24,452 nucleotides of DNA from a virus. Below are positions 1-8,816 of this stretch, one piece after another. The stretch covers positions 1-24,452 of IMG/VR virus record IMGVR_UViG_3300044984_003568. One strand, 5' to 3'. Positions within the stretch are counted from its first letter, which is position 1. Every line of letters starts with the position of its first letter. Made by a program: the position numbers and the translations under genes. The notes under the pieces were generated by a model, which did not search any database, was not told the DNA's origin, and was given only the letters and a program-made list of their open reading frames with translations.

Positions 1-483
1 ATCACCATTTTTAATTACATCAATTCTGAACTGTACAGAGGAACCATTAGTATCACCATTATCTTCGTATTTTACTAGTGCAGGAATATCAATAGTAACT
101 CTAATCTTATCTACTGTACTCTCTGCACTAGTTATTACAGGTTCTGTTACTGCTTGAGAAGATTTTACCTCTCTACCAACAGGAATCTCGGCACTAACTT
201 CTGCAAAGCCAGGAATCATCTCCTGGTCTTGTATACCATTTCTAAAAGTAAATTGAAATTCACTATCTTCGAAATTTGAAGTACCGTCAGGATTATGTAC
301 TGGAGTATCGTTAATGTAGATTGATTGTAGCCCATTAACTAGACCAACAATTTTACCTTCACAGAGTAAATCTAGAACTTCTGCATAAGAAGTAGATTTT
401 AGAGTATCTGGGCTCTCTACAGGGGACGCGCTTCCGCTGTCCCCCTTACCTCCACCACCACTACCAATAATTAAATCGTTCAT
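1..483 (-). CDS. J: Tail tip / host-specificity protein J, N-terminal part (cut by window edge)
   Basis: This is the first 161 codons of a large central tail-tip protein that runs off the left edge. It forms the hub at the end of the tail and normally carries receptor binding at its distal end. The start ATG at 483 overlaps the upstream stop as TAATG, and a G-rich Shine-Dalgarno-like stretch lies just before it. The protein opens with MNDLIIGSGGGGKGD, then a segment reading STSYAEVLDLLCEGKIVGLV, which is the typical start of lambda-gpJ-like proteins (a glycine-rich opening, then a 'line of defence' on becoming part of the hub). It is the last gene of the H-M-L-K-I-J series, exactly where J is expected. 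The receptor-binding part lies outside the window, so host specificity cannot be judged. Confidence 0.88.
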   Translation of the reverse strand, partial: MNDLIIGSGGGGKGDSGSASPVESPDTLKSTSYAEVLDLLCEGKIVGLVNGLQSIYINDTPVHNPDGTSNFEDSEFQFTFRNGIQDQEMIPGFAEVSAEIPVGREVKSSQAVTEPVITSAESTVDKIRVTIDIPALVKYEDNGDTNGSSVQFRIDVIKNGD

Positions 484-1463
484 TAAGTTCCCCATCCTTC
501 TGGTATTTTACTAGAGCCTATAGGTGATAAGTACTCTTCATACTTGGATATTGCTGCTACGCTTGGGTCAGGAAGACCAGATATTTTAAACCTGCTAGTA
601 TACTTATAATAGGTATAACTTACTGTATAAGTAGTGTTTGATGCTTCAATGTAGTTACCTGACTCATCAAAGTAGAAGCTCCCTTCAGCATTAGATATAG
701 ATACACTAGTAGTCCAAGTATATATGTTAGTAGCTGTATTATAGTATAAATTAAGGTTATCTTTCTTATACGTAGTTCCTGACTGTAGAGTCCAACCAAT
801 GTAACCACTCTCTGGAACTAACCAGTCATATGCAGGAATTCCTGCAGTACTATCTATAGAGATTGCAGCACTAATAACTGCTGAGCCTATAATAAGTTCA
901 CCATAACCAATAGGTACTGGTAATCCTTGACTTACAGTATTAACTACCCCATTGAAGTACGTATTAGGAGTATTCTCTGTTGGGGTAGTAGGTTGAGGTT
1001 TAGGTGGTGCAAATAGAACAGCTGAGATACCTGACATTACCAAGCCTACACCTATGTTTCCAATAGTAGTAGCTACTCCTGCAGATACCATACCAGAAGC
1101 TCCTAGAGCTGAAGCTCCAGCAGTAGTACCACCGAAGCCAGCACCTACAGCACCTGCTGCTGCACCTGCCGTCATATAGATTAAGAAAGCACCTGCAACT
1201 ATCAGACCTACTTTACCCGAACCAGACACAACTGGGATAAGATGTATATCTTTACTACCTAAAGGCTCTAGTAATGTTTCTGTATCTCTAAAAATATCCC
1301 CAGTCTTCACATGGAAGCCCGGTTTATGCTCTAGCATATAGCTGGCAAATGTGGGAAAATTAGTAGATAAAGCTTTTATAGCTTCGCCAATAGATTGAAC
1401 TTCTAACTCTATTTTATCTATGAAAAGGTCGGATAGTTCTCCGTAAAGATATATTGTTCTCAT
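483..1463 (-). CDS. I: Tail assembly protein I-like (tail tip), with C-terminal extension
   Basis: This 326-aa protein is a tail-tip assembly factor of the lambda gpI type. Residues 1-85 look like the ubiquitin-like beta-grasp domain of the family (MRTIYLYGELSDLF at the start). A long Gly/Ala-rich hydrophobic stretch follows at about 88-155. Then comes the conserved segment FNGVVNTVSQGLPVPIGYG and GSAVISAAISI at about 170-205. Lambda gpI, from memory, is about 220 aa; here roughly 120 further residues rich in Tyr, Thr and Ser extend the C-terminus. The start overlaps the K stop by ATGA, so translation is probably coupled. The extension is not recognised; it could be an extra tail-tip or cell-surface domain, or the site where a short accessory domain has been fused. 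Confidence 0.85.
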   Translation of the reverse strand: MRTIYLYGELSDLFIDKIELEVQSIGEAIKALSTNFPTFASYMLEHKPGFHVKTGDIFRDTETLLEPLGSKDIHLIPVVSGSGKVGLIVAGAFLIYMTAGAAAGAVGAGFGGTTAGASALGASGMVSAGVATTIGNIGVGLVMSGISAVLFAPPKPQPTTPTENTPNTYFNGVVNTVSQGLPVPIGYGELIIGSAVISAAISIDSTAGIPAYDWLVPESGYIGWTLQSGTTYKKDNLNLYYNTATNIYTWTTSVSISNAEGSFYFDESGNYIEASNTTYTVSYTYYKYTSRFKISGLPDPSVAAISKYEEYLSPIGSSKIPEGWGT

Positions 1464-2173
1464 TTTAACTCTCTATGTCTATATGAAGCTACTGTATATT
1501 TAGCCCAGTAACCTCCATATATCTCTTGGGATGATAGCCGTTTAGCCGTGTGGTGTAAAAAGGTATTTTTGTCATACATTATACCTGAGTGGTTTGGTAT
1601 TTTAGAGTTCCCTACTCTAAACAGTAACACGTCATATTTTCTAAGACTATTGTCTATTACTTTATCGAAGCCATTATCATCTGCGTACTGTTCAAATAAA
1701 TTTACTTTATGAGTAAACCAGTCTTCTTCAGTTACTAAAGGTCTGCCCACTTTTATACCTTTCTCTTCTAGAAGTACATCAGCTACTAAACCCCAGCAAT
1801 CTAAAGTACCAAAGTAGTAAGGTCTTCCTAGGTACGGATGCTTGTAATCAGTTGGAAATAGAATACTATGAGTTTTATCTACTTTAGAATAAATAAACCA
1901 AGGTACTTTACCTTTATTACAGCTATAAGTATCCGCTTCTGTTGCTTTAGAAGAGCCTATTAAATGACTATGACAGATAAACTGAATAGTACCTTGCCTA
2001 GTAGCTCTAGCATAATCAATAGGGTCTATAATGAATGTATCCCTATCTAAAGATACATTTTTGCATGCAATAAAAGTATCGTTAATAACTAAACCACAAG
2101 CTTCTTTTTCTGAAACTGTTTCAGCATATTCAATGAACTTAGTTAAATAATCCTGCACCGGGGAAGGCTCCAT
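1460..2173 (-). CDS. K: Tail tip protein K-like: JAMM metallopeptidase plus NlpC/P60 cysteine peptidase
   Basis: This 237-aa tail-tip protein carries two peptidase domains, as lambda gpK does. The N-terminal half has a JAB/MPN (JAMM) pattern: E24 in KEACGLV, the H68-S-H70 pair, and D81 in TEAD. The usual Ser of the S-x-x-D part is Thr78. The C-terminal half is an NlpC/P60 domain: C126 in LDCWGLV, H195 in NHSGIMYD, and H207/H208 as possible third residue. It probably cuts peptidoglycan or tail proteins during assembly or entry. The listed ATG at 2173 has a poor ribosome site. A GTG at 2158 (codon 6) sits 8 bases after GGAG and is a good alternative start. Either way the gene overlaps the end of L by 20-35 bp. 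The stop overlaps the I start (ATGA). Confidence 0.9.
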   Translation of the reverse strand: MEPSPVQDYLTKFIEYAETVSEKEACGLVINDTFIACKNVSLDRDTFIIDPIDYARATRQGTIQFICHSHLIGSSKATEADTYSCNKGKVPWFIYSKVDKTHSILFPTDYKHPYLGRPYYFGTLDCWGLVADVLLEEKGIKVGRPLVTEEDWFTHKVNLFEQYADDNGFDKVIDNSLRKYDVLLFRVGNSKIPNHSGIMYDKNTFLHHTAKRLSSQEIYGGYWAKYTVASYRHRELK

Positions 2174-2840
2174 AATTTAAAGTACTTGATGCTCCAAAGC
2201 GTATTTTACAATCAGAGAGTCGTTTACCACATACGTCTAGTGCAGAGTTTGTAGTAGACACTCCCAGCTTAGTAAACATAGCACTTCCCGTATAGTTGCA
2301 TTCTGCACCTCTGTATCTCCACTGACACGTATTTTGAATTACTAGTCTTCTAGGTAACTTAATAGAGCTAATGTCTAAAGCAGATACTAAGTCATATTCT
2401 ACTACACTATTATTTTCAGAAACTTTTCTATCAATAAAGTATACTTCTTTAGGGAATTGAGCAGTATCATCAGCATCTTCATTACCATCGGCAAAATTAA
2501 CTGAGTCTAGGTATTTAAGCATAGTCCTAATTCTAGTAACCTTTAAACCTAGTAAATCATCATAAAGTCTATTATACTCACTAATAGTACCCCCTAGATT
2601 TCCAATACGTAGTCTAGGAGTGGGTAGTTGTCCTGCTCCATCCCATTCAAAACCACTTATCTCAAAAGGGTAAGCAAGGAATTCATCACCTGCCCACCAA
2701 ATATTATTACCTAGTTCGTTTGTATCACTAAAGTAATTTAGAACTGTAGTATCATTTTCACTAATACTACTGAGCTCCGCAGAAAATAAGTCAATAATCT
2801 TGCTAGGGGCACTCTTTCTTAATTCTGATAGTATGCTCAT
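2139..2840 (-). CDS. L: Minor tail protein L-like, tail tip, iron-sulfur cysteine motif
   Basis: This 233-aa protein is a tail-tip subunit of the lambda gpL family. The C-terminal third holds four cysteines at residues 172, 181, 204 and 211 (spacing 9, 23, 7). From memory this is the spacing of the [4Fe-4S] ligands in lambda gpL (173, 182, 205, 212), so a cluster is likely bound here too. The N-terminal segment around EFLAYPFEISGFEWDG and the PTPRLRIGN motif are typical of the family. The start overlaps the M stop by ATGA, and the 3' end runs into the K gene, so M, L and K are translated as a coupled set. No odd features other than the long overlap with K. Confidence 0.92.
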   Translation of the reverse strand: MSILSELRKSAPSKIIDLFSAELSSISENDTTVLNYFSDTNELGNNIWWAGDEFLAYPFEISGFEWDGAGQLPTPRLRIGNLGGTISEYNRLYDDLLGLKVTRIRTMLKYLDSVNFADGNEDADDTAQFPKEVYFIDRKVSENNSVVEYDLVSALDISSIKLPRRLVIQNTCQWRYRGAECNYTGSAMFTKLGVSTTNSALDVCGKRLSDCKIRFGASSTLNYGAFPGAGLFN

Positions 2841-3190
2841 GATAAGTCGTATACCCTTACAAATGTAGCTTTGATAGTTCTGCTAATATGAGATGTATAT
2901 TCTACAGACCAATCTTGACATATTACTTTATATTGAGTTGTTTCTCCTGGTGGAGTAAACAAGAAGTAAGATACGCCATCTTCAGCTTCTAAGAAGCTGA
3001 TAAGGTCATAAGCATTATTCTCTCCTGTAACTTTCATATTTATAAAAGATAGGTCCCAGCTTTCATCTCGGTTATTAATTCCATAAGAGACTCGCTGTGA
3101 GTAACCACTCCCAAACTTGTTAGTAGTTACTACCGGCTTGCTTTGCTTGGTGATACCCTTTGAGGGTGTAAAGTTAAAAATTTCAGCCAT
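2837..3190 (-). CDS. M: Minor tail protein M-like
   Basis: This 117-aa protein belongs to the lambda gpM minor tail family, a small beta-rich tail-tip component placed between the tape measure and L. The diagnostic pattern is near the N-terminus: FNFTPSKGITKQSKPVV, then NKFGSGYSQRVSYGIN, then WDLSF. Length is close to lambda gpM (about 109 aa, from memory). The ATG at 3190 lies inside the last codons of the tape measure gene (8-bp overlap), and the stop overlaps the L start (ATGA). It likely joins the tail-tip complex at the end of the tube. Confidence 0.9.
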   Translation of the reverse strand: MAEIFNFTPSKGITKQSKPVVTTNKFGSGYSQRVSYGINNRDESWDLSFINMKVTGENNAYDLISFLEAEDGVSYFLFTPPGETTQYKVICQDWSVEYTSHISRTIKATFVRVYDLS

Positions 3191-6100
3191 ACAACAGTCC
3201 CCTAGGTTTCATTTGTTTCATAATCTCTTCTTGAATAGCTGCCTTAATAGAAGTACTTAATGCCTTACTTAGATTAGTAGCTTGCTCTGTACTTACGGAA
3301 GTATTTGCAGTACCATTACTAGTATTTACAACTACACTAATGTTAGTATCTCCAAAAGTAGCACCAGAACCCCCACCCTTTAAAGTAACTGGAATACTGC
3401 GATTATCTGGTAAAGGAACAAAAGCTTCATTCTTACTACCTTCTCCGAATAAAGCAAGTTGTGGAGAAGTAGCAACGCCACCTCTAGCATAAGCAGTAAG
3501 AGGTATATTACCTGCTGCTCCAAATATTCCGCCTTTAGCGAGACCTGTTACACTACTAATGCCTTTAGTTAGATATGCAGAAGCTACTGTACTAAGTATT
3601 CCTGCAACAGCACCTTTTACATTTCCTGTTACTAAAGCACCAACTATGCCTCCAGCAGCCATTTTAAGAATATTAGCACCACTAAAGAAAGTATCAGCTG
3701 CTTTAGTTGTTAAACTAGCTGCACTTGCTGAGCTTTCTGCTGCTTCACCTAAAGTAGTGGTTTGCTTTAGCTTTATACCTTCTAGTTTTTTGTCATCATA
3801 GGTATACGCTATCTCACCTGGAAAACCCGTTAAGCTTTCCGTGGCATTACTAGTCATAGAATCGAAAGTACCAATACTAGCATACCCTCCATTGTTAGAT
3901 AGTAATGCTTGTATACCTGCATTAATCTGTTGTAACTGAGTTAAAGAAGATTCTGCTGTAATGCCTAGTTTTTCTGCAGCTAATTGACTAGAGGTTCTAG
4001 TATCAAAACCTAGTTTTTTAGCACCTGTTTTTAATAGTTCTTTAGCTGAATTCTTAAAAGTATCAGAAGCCATATCTCTAAACATATCGCTAAGAGTATT
4101 TCGTACCATGTCTCTAAAAGCTACCCAAGTAACAGCAGTTTCGTTCATTTTCTGAATCATAGTACTGAAACTATCAATCATTGTATCAACTGCATCCACT
4201 ATACCTGTAGCAAATTGTGACATTGTAGACTTTGATTTACCTAGAGTTTCTTCTATTCTATCCATAGCAACAGTAATTCCACCTTGTAAACTATCTTCAC
4301 TAATAATACCCATTGGGCCTTGTAGTTGTTCTATAGTTTTTAGGTTAAGCTCATTCCGTTCTTTTAGTAAGCTACTAACTTCCTTCTGAGCTTTTAATTG
4401 GTAGACTAAGTGGTCTTGTTCTAGCTTAATGAGCCCCTGTGCAGCATCAATTTTAGCTATAGGAGATGTTTTTGGGTCACTAATAATCTCTCTCTGTACT
4501 TTTTTCTGCATTTCTAGAGATTTTTTCTGTACACTAAAGCCTTCCATAGTACTAGCTAATTGAGACTCAGTAAGACTAAGTATACTAGCGTAACTTCTTT
4601 CAGTACTTAATAGATAAGCTGCATTTTCTGCTGCATAGTCTATTTGAGCTTCTAGAAGTTGACTCATTGATTCTAGTTGGCCTAGTGGTATTGTATAATT
4701 AAGTCTTTTGGCTTCTTGTGTTTCTAAAGCTCCTTTAATTAGTCTAGAAGCTTTGGTATCCTCACTACTTTGTAGTATTTGTGCGTCTAATTCTGTTTTG
4801 TCACTAAGTAGTAATGCGGCCTTCTGTTTATCTCTAGGTAGCTGTACTAGGTACTCTGCGTATAAAGCTTTTGATTTTGCTGAAGCTTCTCTCTGTAAAG
4901 CTTCCTGCTCTTTAATTGTTGCTGCTATATTATTTAGTGAAGTTTCATAGGCCTTACTATCCTCTGCGCCAAAGGCTCCTAAGGATAGTTGTCCTGCGTA
5001 TTTCTCACTAATAGTATTTTGTTCTTCAAGGGACCCTACTCTTATAGCAGCTATTTCGTCTATTCTAGTAGATTCTATAGTTTTTATACGTGTATCAAAA
5101 CTTCTGGCTGCGGGCTCTGTTCTTTCCGTTTCAATAAGTTCTTTATCTAGTTTTAGTTTTTCTAACTTAGCAGTAAGATCAATTATGCTAAGTCTAAGTG
5201 CATCTATGCCCGGCCTAAACGCATTTAGTGAGCTGTCTGTAAGCTTAAGAAGAGTCTTTGCTTTTTCCTCAGATGTTCTACCCTGTATTGTTCCTCCAGG
5301 TATACCTTTTGCAGTTAGATAAGCTTTAGAGGCCTCACCTACTTGAGTAGCTAAAGTACCCTTTTGTAGGTTAAGTTGCTTTGCTAGCTGAGACTCTTCT
5401 GTTCTAAGTAGTCCTAACTTTATACGCGCTTGTTCATCTTCTGCACTATATCTTGCAGAGGCTAGTATTCCTGCACTTCTACCTTGACCTACTTGGGAGA
5501 ATATTCCGAAGCTATTTAATCTTTGAGTTACCCTTCCTTGGGCTACCGCAGCTCTAGATGTAGCTAATGAGAAATCTGCTAAGGACTTCACTGCTTTTAA
5601 GGTAAACTCTGAGATTTTTGTAGCTACAAAGTCTTTCCCCCCTGATCCCTCTAGTGCTCTACTTCTGCCTACTTGTAACTCTCGCTCTCTAGATGCATCA
5701 ACTCTAGCCTTGAATTCAGCGTTTGTTTCATTAAAGCTCTTCCCTTCAGAGTTAATACCTTTCTGAAGAGTATCTGCAAAATCGAATGCTGCTTGGTCTG
5801 CATTTAAGAGCTCCATTCTAAGCATACTTAAGGTATCCCCTAAGCCTGTATCAGAAAAGCTTTCGAATTCTGTAGTTATACCCTCTAGAAACTTAAATAT
5901 ATCAACAGCATTAGTAGTAGACAATGTTCCAATATTTTTTTGAAGAGCAACTGAAGAGCTCGCTAGTGCATTTAAAGCTTTTAATTCTTTAGACTGATTA
6001 ACTAGAGTGGTTGCGTACTCTGTTGATAAGTCTTTTAACTCTTTTAAATTTTGAGTTACCGCTTTTGAGTTTTCCGCATATTCTAGTTGCTCTTTAGATA

Positions 6101-8444
6101 ACTCTTTAATTCTAGAAATAGCTCCTGCGGCCTCCATAGTAGACATAGTTTTATCTGTGCTTCTAGCGTCTAGGTAACTTTCCTTGGTAAGTTCTCTTTC
6201 GGGAATAGCTTTATAAAAAGCAGAAGCTACAACTCTAGGTAACATTACTGCGTCTTCGTCTTTAATATCCCCTCTTTTTCTAGCTTCCTCATAAAGTTCT
6301 ACTACTCTTAGTTCTTCCTTTTTATCATATTGACCTAGTCCTAATAACATTTTACTACCTTCTAACCACATACCTCCGTATTCATTAGAGTCTTTTAAAT
6401 CCCTTAACTCTCTATGCGCTTTAGCTACTCTCTCTACACTTTCTGCGTATGAAGTAGCTTTAGATGCTTGTAAGTCATACTGAGTACTAAGGTCTACACC
6501 TTCTGCAAGTCTCTTTTGTACATCAGAGAAAGTCTTAGTAGATTCAGAAGCCTTCCTTATAGACTCTGCTAAATTTTTAGTATTCTCACCAATTAAACCT
6601 ATTTTTTCTGCTAGAGTACCTACGAAGGGTATAAGTACAGTGAATAACATCATCCATACGCTAAACATTCCTACTAGTTTGCTTACTCCAATACTTAAAA
6701 TACCAAAAGTACCTTGTGCATACTGCATACTTCTACCCCATAGTGTAGTAGAAGATGTGGCGGCTTGAATATTTGTATTTAACTCTCTAAAGCCTTGTAG
6801 CATACCTAAGTTGCTAGCAGCATCATAAGCATTAGTAAGTCTTTCTCTAGCTAGAGTTGCCTTTTGATAAGCATCTGCTACTTTTTGAGCATTCTGTACT
6901 TCTAGACTACTCTTTTCTAGCTCGCTCATTTGGCGTACATGACCTAGATTTACTGCTGAAGTAGTAACAATACCTTGTTGAACAGTTGCTAGTCTACTCT
7001 CTAGGGCTAATCTATCTCTGGCTGATTTCTCTAAAGCTTTGTTTAGTGCGGCTAGGTCAGCATAAGCTCCTGTAGCCCCAAAACCTGCTTGAGATGTACG
7101 TTGTAATTTTTCAGCAGTAGCTTGTATTCTTTGTGTTAGTTTATCTGCAACTTTAACTAATGCTGCTTCAGCACCAGCTTTAGCAGCGTTAATTGCTGCA
7201 ATGTCCCCTGCTTTTGTAATTTCTCTAAGGCTAGAAGTTAGTTGTCTTCCTTCTGCAGTTTTAGCAATTTCTTTAGGTAGTGCATCCTCTACTAACTTTC
7301 TCTGTCTTAGCATTTCAGCTTTAGCAGCATCAGTATTAGCTTTAGATAGTTCTCTAACTGCTTGCTTACGCTCTTCTATTCCAGTTAAATACCTAGCTAG
7401 ATTCTGTTGGTGAGCTACAGATTCTGCTGCCCAACCTGCCCGTAAACTACCTATTGCAGGAATTAAGCCTTTTAGTAATAAAGCTATTAAAGAGGTTAAA
7501 CCTACTAGTAGAGCTGTAGGGCTTTCAGATAGTAAATTTACAAAGGGACCTATTACACTATTAATACTAGTTAAAGTTCTAGTGCTTAAATCTTGAATAG
7601 AGGCTAGAAGTTTAGAGAATGGATTAGCATCTAAACCTTCTAGCTCTTTATATTTTGCTATACCTTGAGTAGTTACTGCGTTTACGAAAGCTTGTCTACG
7701 CTCATAGTCCGTAAGAGTAGATACTGTTTTCATTAGTGTTTTAGCGTACGCTTTATTAGCGTCATCTACTTTTACCATTAAACCTAATTCGTCTAATAGT
7801 TCTGGTTCAATTTTAATTGTACCTTTGAAAACACGACTAAGAGCATCTGTCATGTCACGACCTAGAGCTATAGCAGCTCCTTTAGCTACTTTAGTTAGTT
7901 CCTCAATTTGTTTGGTAGTTAGACCTGCAGAGCTACCTAGAGAAGCTGTTGACATAGCCTCAGTTAAAGATATAGCTCCATCTGTTAAACTACGTATATC
8001 CTGTGCCAACCCTCTAATACTAGTACCTACTTTAGTAGATAGGATATCAGCTGCTTTTTCCATATTAGTAAAATCGGCTGCTTTAGACAGTGCAGTAAAT
8101 GCAGCGGATACAGCATATATATTAGCAGCGAAAGTAGCGTATAGCTGTACTAAGCCACCCATACCTTGTGCCTGCCTAGCAAAGTCTCTAGTTTCTCCCC
8201 TATCAAAAGCTCCAGCAGTACCACGAGTTAGACCTGACCTAGAAGGAAAGGGCTCACCAGAACCACCATAAGTGCTAGAACCTCCAGATGCGGAAATAGC
8301 GGCCGTAGCCGCTCTTGGAAGTATTTTTCTAGGTTGAGCTGTACGGTCTAATAACTCATTAAGCTTAGTTATTTGTGCTGTTAGCTTGGCAATAGTACCA
8401 TTATCAGTTACTTCAACTCCTATCTTTCTATTAGTATTAGCCAT
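3183..8444 (-). CDS. H: Tape measure protein (lambda H-like)
   Basis: This 1753-aa protein sets tail length and is packed inside the tail tube, then probably ejected with the DNA. It is by far the largest gene. The N-terminus is Ser/Gly-rich (about 50-75). Long helical, Lys/Glu/Ala-rich stretches suggest coiled coil through most of the length. Hydrophobic, membrane-insertion-like segments lie at about 310-331, 575-615 and 1585-1625. The C-terminus has the family signature: a Gly-rich part ending in ARGGVATSPQLALFGEG, then NEAFVPLPDNRSIPV. A good GAGGT ribosome site precedes the ATG at 8444. By the usual ratio of about 1.5 angstrom per residue the tail would be roughly 250 nm, a rough inference. 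No peptidase or lysozyme domain was recognised in it. Confidence 0.95.
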   Translation of the reverse strand: MANTNRKIGVEVTDNGTIAKLTAQITKLNELLDRTAQPRKILPRAATAAISASGGSSTYGGSGEPFPSRSGLTRGTAGAFDRGETRDFARQAQGMGGLVQLYATFAANIYAVSAAFTALSKAADFTNMEKAADILSTKVGTSIRGLAQDIRSLTDGAISLTEAMSTASLGSSAGLTTKQIEELTKVAKGAAIALGRDMTDALSRVFKGTIKIEPELLDELGLMVKVDDANKAYAKTLMKTVSTLTDYERRQAFVNAVTTQGIAKYKELEGLDANPFSKLLASIQDLSTRTLTSINSVIGPFVNLLSESPTALLVGLTSLIALLLKGLIPAIGSLRAGWAAESVAHQQNLARYLTGIEERKQAVRELSKANTDAAKAEMLRQRKLVEDALPKEIAKTAEGRQLTSSLREITKAGDIAAINAAKAGAEAALVKVADKLTQRIQATAEKLQRTSQAGFGATGAYADLAALNKALEKSARDRLALESRLATVQQGIVTTSAVNLGHVRQMSELEKSSLEVQNAQKVADAYQKATLARERLTNAYDAASNLGMLQGFRELNTNIQAATSSTTLWGRSMQYAQGTFGILSIGVSKLVGMFSVWMMLFTVLIPFVGTLAEKIGLIGENTKNLAESIRKASESTKTFSDVQKRLAEGVDLSTQYDLQASKATSYAESVERVAKAHRELRDLKDSNEYGGMWLEGSKMLLGLGQYDKKEELRVVELYEEARKRGDIKDEDAVMLPRVVASAFYKAIPERELTKESYLDARSTDKTMSTMEAAGAISRIKELSKEQLEYAENSKAVTQNLKELKDLSTEYATTLVNQSKELKALNALASSSVALQKNIGTLSTTNAVDIFKFLEGITTEFESFSDTGLGDTLSMLRMELLNADQAAFDFADTLQKGINSEGKSFNETNAEFKARVDASRERELQVGRSRALEGSGGKDFVATKISEFTLKAVKSLADFSLATSRAAVAQGRVTQRLNSFGIFSQVGQGRSAGILASARYSAEDEQARIKLGLLRTEESQLAKQLNLQKGTLATQVGEASKAYLTAKGIPGGTIQGRTSEEKAKTLLKLTDSSLNAFRPGIDALRLSIIDLTAKLEKLKLDKELIETERTEPAARSFDTRIKTIESTRIDEIAAIRVGSLEEQNTISEKYAGQLSLGAFGAEDSKAYETSLNNIAATIKEQEALQREASAKSKALYAEYLVQLPRDKQKAALLLSDKTELDAQILQSSEDTKASRLIKGALETQEAKRLNYTIPLGQLESMSQLLEAQIDYAAENAAYLLSTERSYASILSLTESQLASTMEGFSVQKKSLEMQKKVQREIISDPKTSPIAKIDAAQGLIKLEQDHLVYQLKAQKEVSSLLKERNELNLKTIEQLQGPMGIISEDSLQGGITVAMDRIEETLGKSKSTMSQFATGIVDAVDTMIDSFSTMIQKMNETAVTWVAFRDMVRNTLSDMFRDMASDTFKNSAKELLKTGAKKLGFDTRTSSQLAAEKLGITAESSLTQLQQINAGIQALLSNNGGYASIGTFDSMTSNATESLTGFPGEIAYTYDDKKLEGIKLKQTTTLGEAAESSASAASLTTKAADTFFSGANILKMAAGGIVGALVTGNVKGAVAGILSTVASAYLTKGISSVTGLAKGGIFGAAGNIPLTAYARGGVATSPQLALFGEGSKNEAFVPLPDNRSIPVTLKGGGSGATFGDTNISVVVNTSNGTANTSVSTEQATNLSKALSTSIKAAIQEEIMKQMKPRGLLYG

Positions 8445-8453
8445 ACATTAACC

Positions 8454-8816
8454 TCATTTCTTTTTCTTACTATTTATTTCTTTGGTTTCATAAGAGTCGA
8501 ATAGCATTACTAGTTTCAATGCTAATACTCGATTTGTTACTTCAAATAGCTCAAATAAGTTTACTATAGTGTCCAAAGATTTACCGAAGTAGTGTCCACT
8601 AAAAGAATCATACCTGTCAGGTAGATAGCAATATATTGTCCATGCTTCTTGTACGTCATCAGGAAAGTCTTCTAGCTCTATAGGTATTTCTTCTTCTATA
8701 GGCTCAGAACCTAACTGCTCACATAAGTCTAGATATGTTACCCTAGTCATGCCAGCATGTCGGTTCTGTGAGAAGTTCTTTACTTTAGCCGTTATTTCTT
8801 CGAACTGAATTTCTGA
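8454..8816 (-). CDS. T: Tail assembly chaperone, T part expressed as G-T fusion by -1 frameshift
   Basis: This frame is the downstream half of the lambda GT-type chaperone, which loads tail tube subunits on the tape measure. The frame is open from 8828 to its stop at 8454. Counting only from the ATG at 8750 gives 98 aa, but that ATG has no Shine-Dalgarno site, and the 22 codons before it read as sensible protein (ending FSQNRHAG). The frame is exactly -1 to the upstream G gene, and a heptamer A-AAT-TTT at 8816-8822 fits a slip. The fusion would be about 253 aa. The part is acidic near the start (EPIEEEIPIELEDFPDD), has an aromatic-rich middle and ends in a Lys tail. I take 8816 as the first fusion-specific base. 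It sits directly before the tape measure, as in lambda. Confidence 0.8.
   Translation of the reverse strand, partial: SEIQFEEITAKVKNFSQNRHAGMTRVTYLDLCEQLGSEPIEEEIPIELEDFPDDVQEAWTIYCYLPDRYDSFSGHYFGKSLDTIVNLFELFEVTNRVLALKLVMLFDSYETKEINSKKKK

Noticed and set aside
620-808. 62-codon minus-strand frame inside the I gene
   Set aside because: Out-of-frame shadow of the I C-terminal extension; repetitive Tyr/Leu-rich product with no start context.
3559-8271. Plus-strand open frames inside the tape measure gene (80, 80, 70 and 148 codons)
   Set aside because: They lie opposite a clear 1753-aa gene, have low-complexity Ser/Ala/Leu-rich translations typical of antisense of helical proteins, and lack ribosome sites and context.
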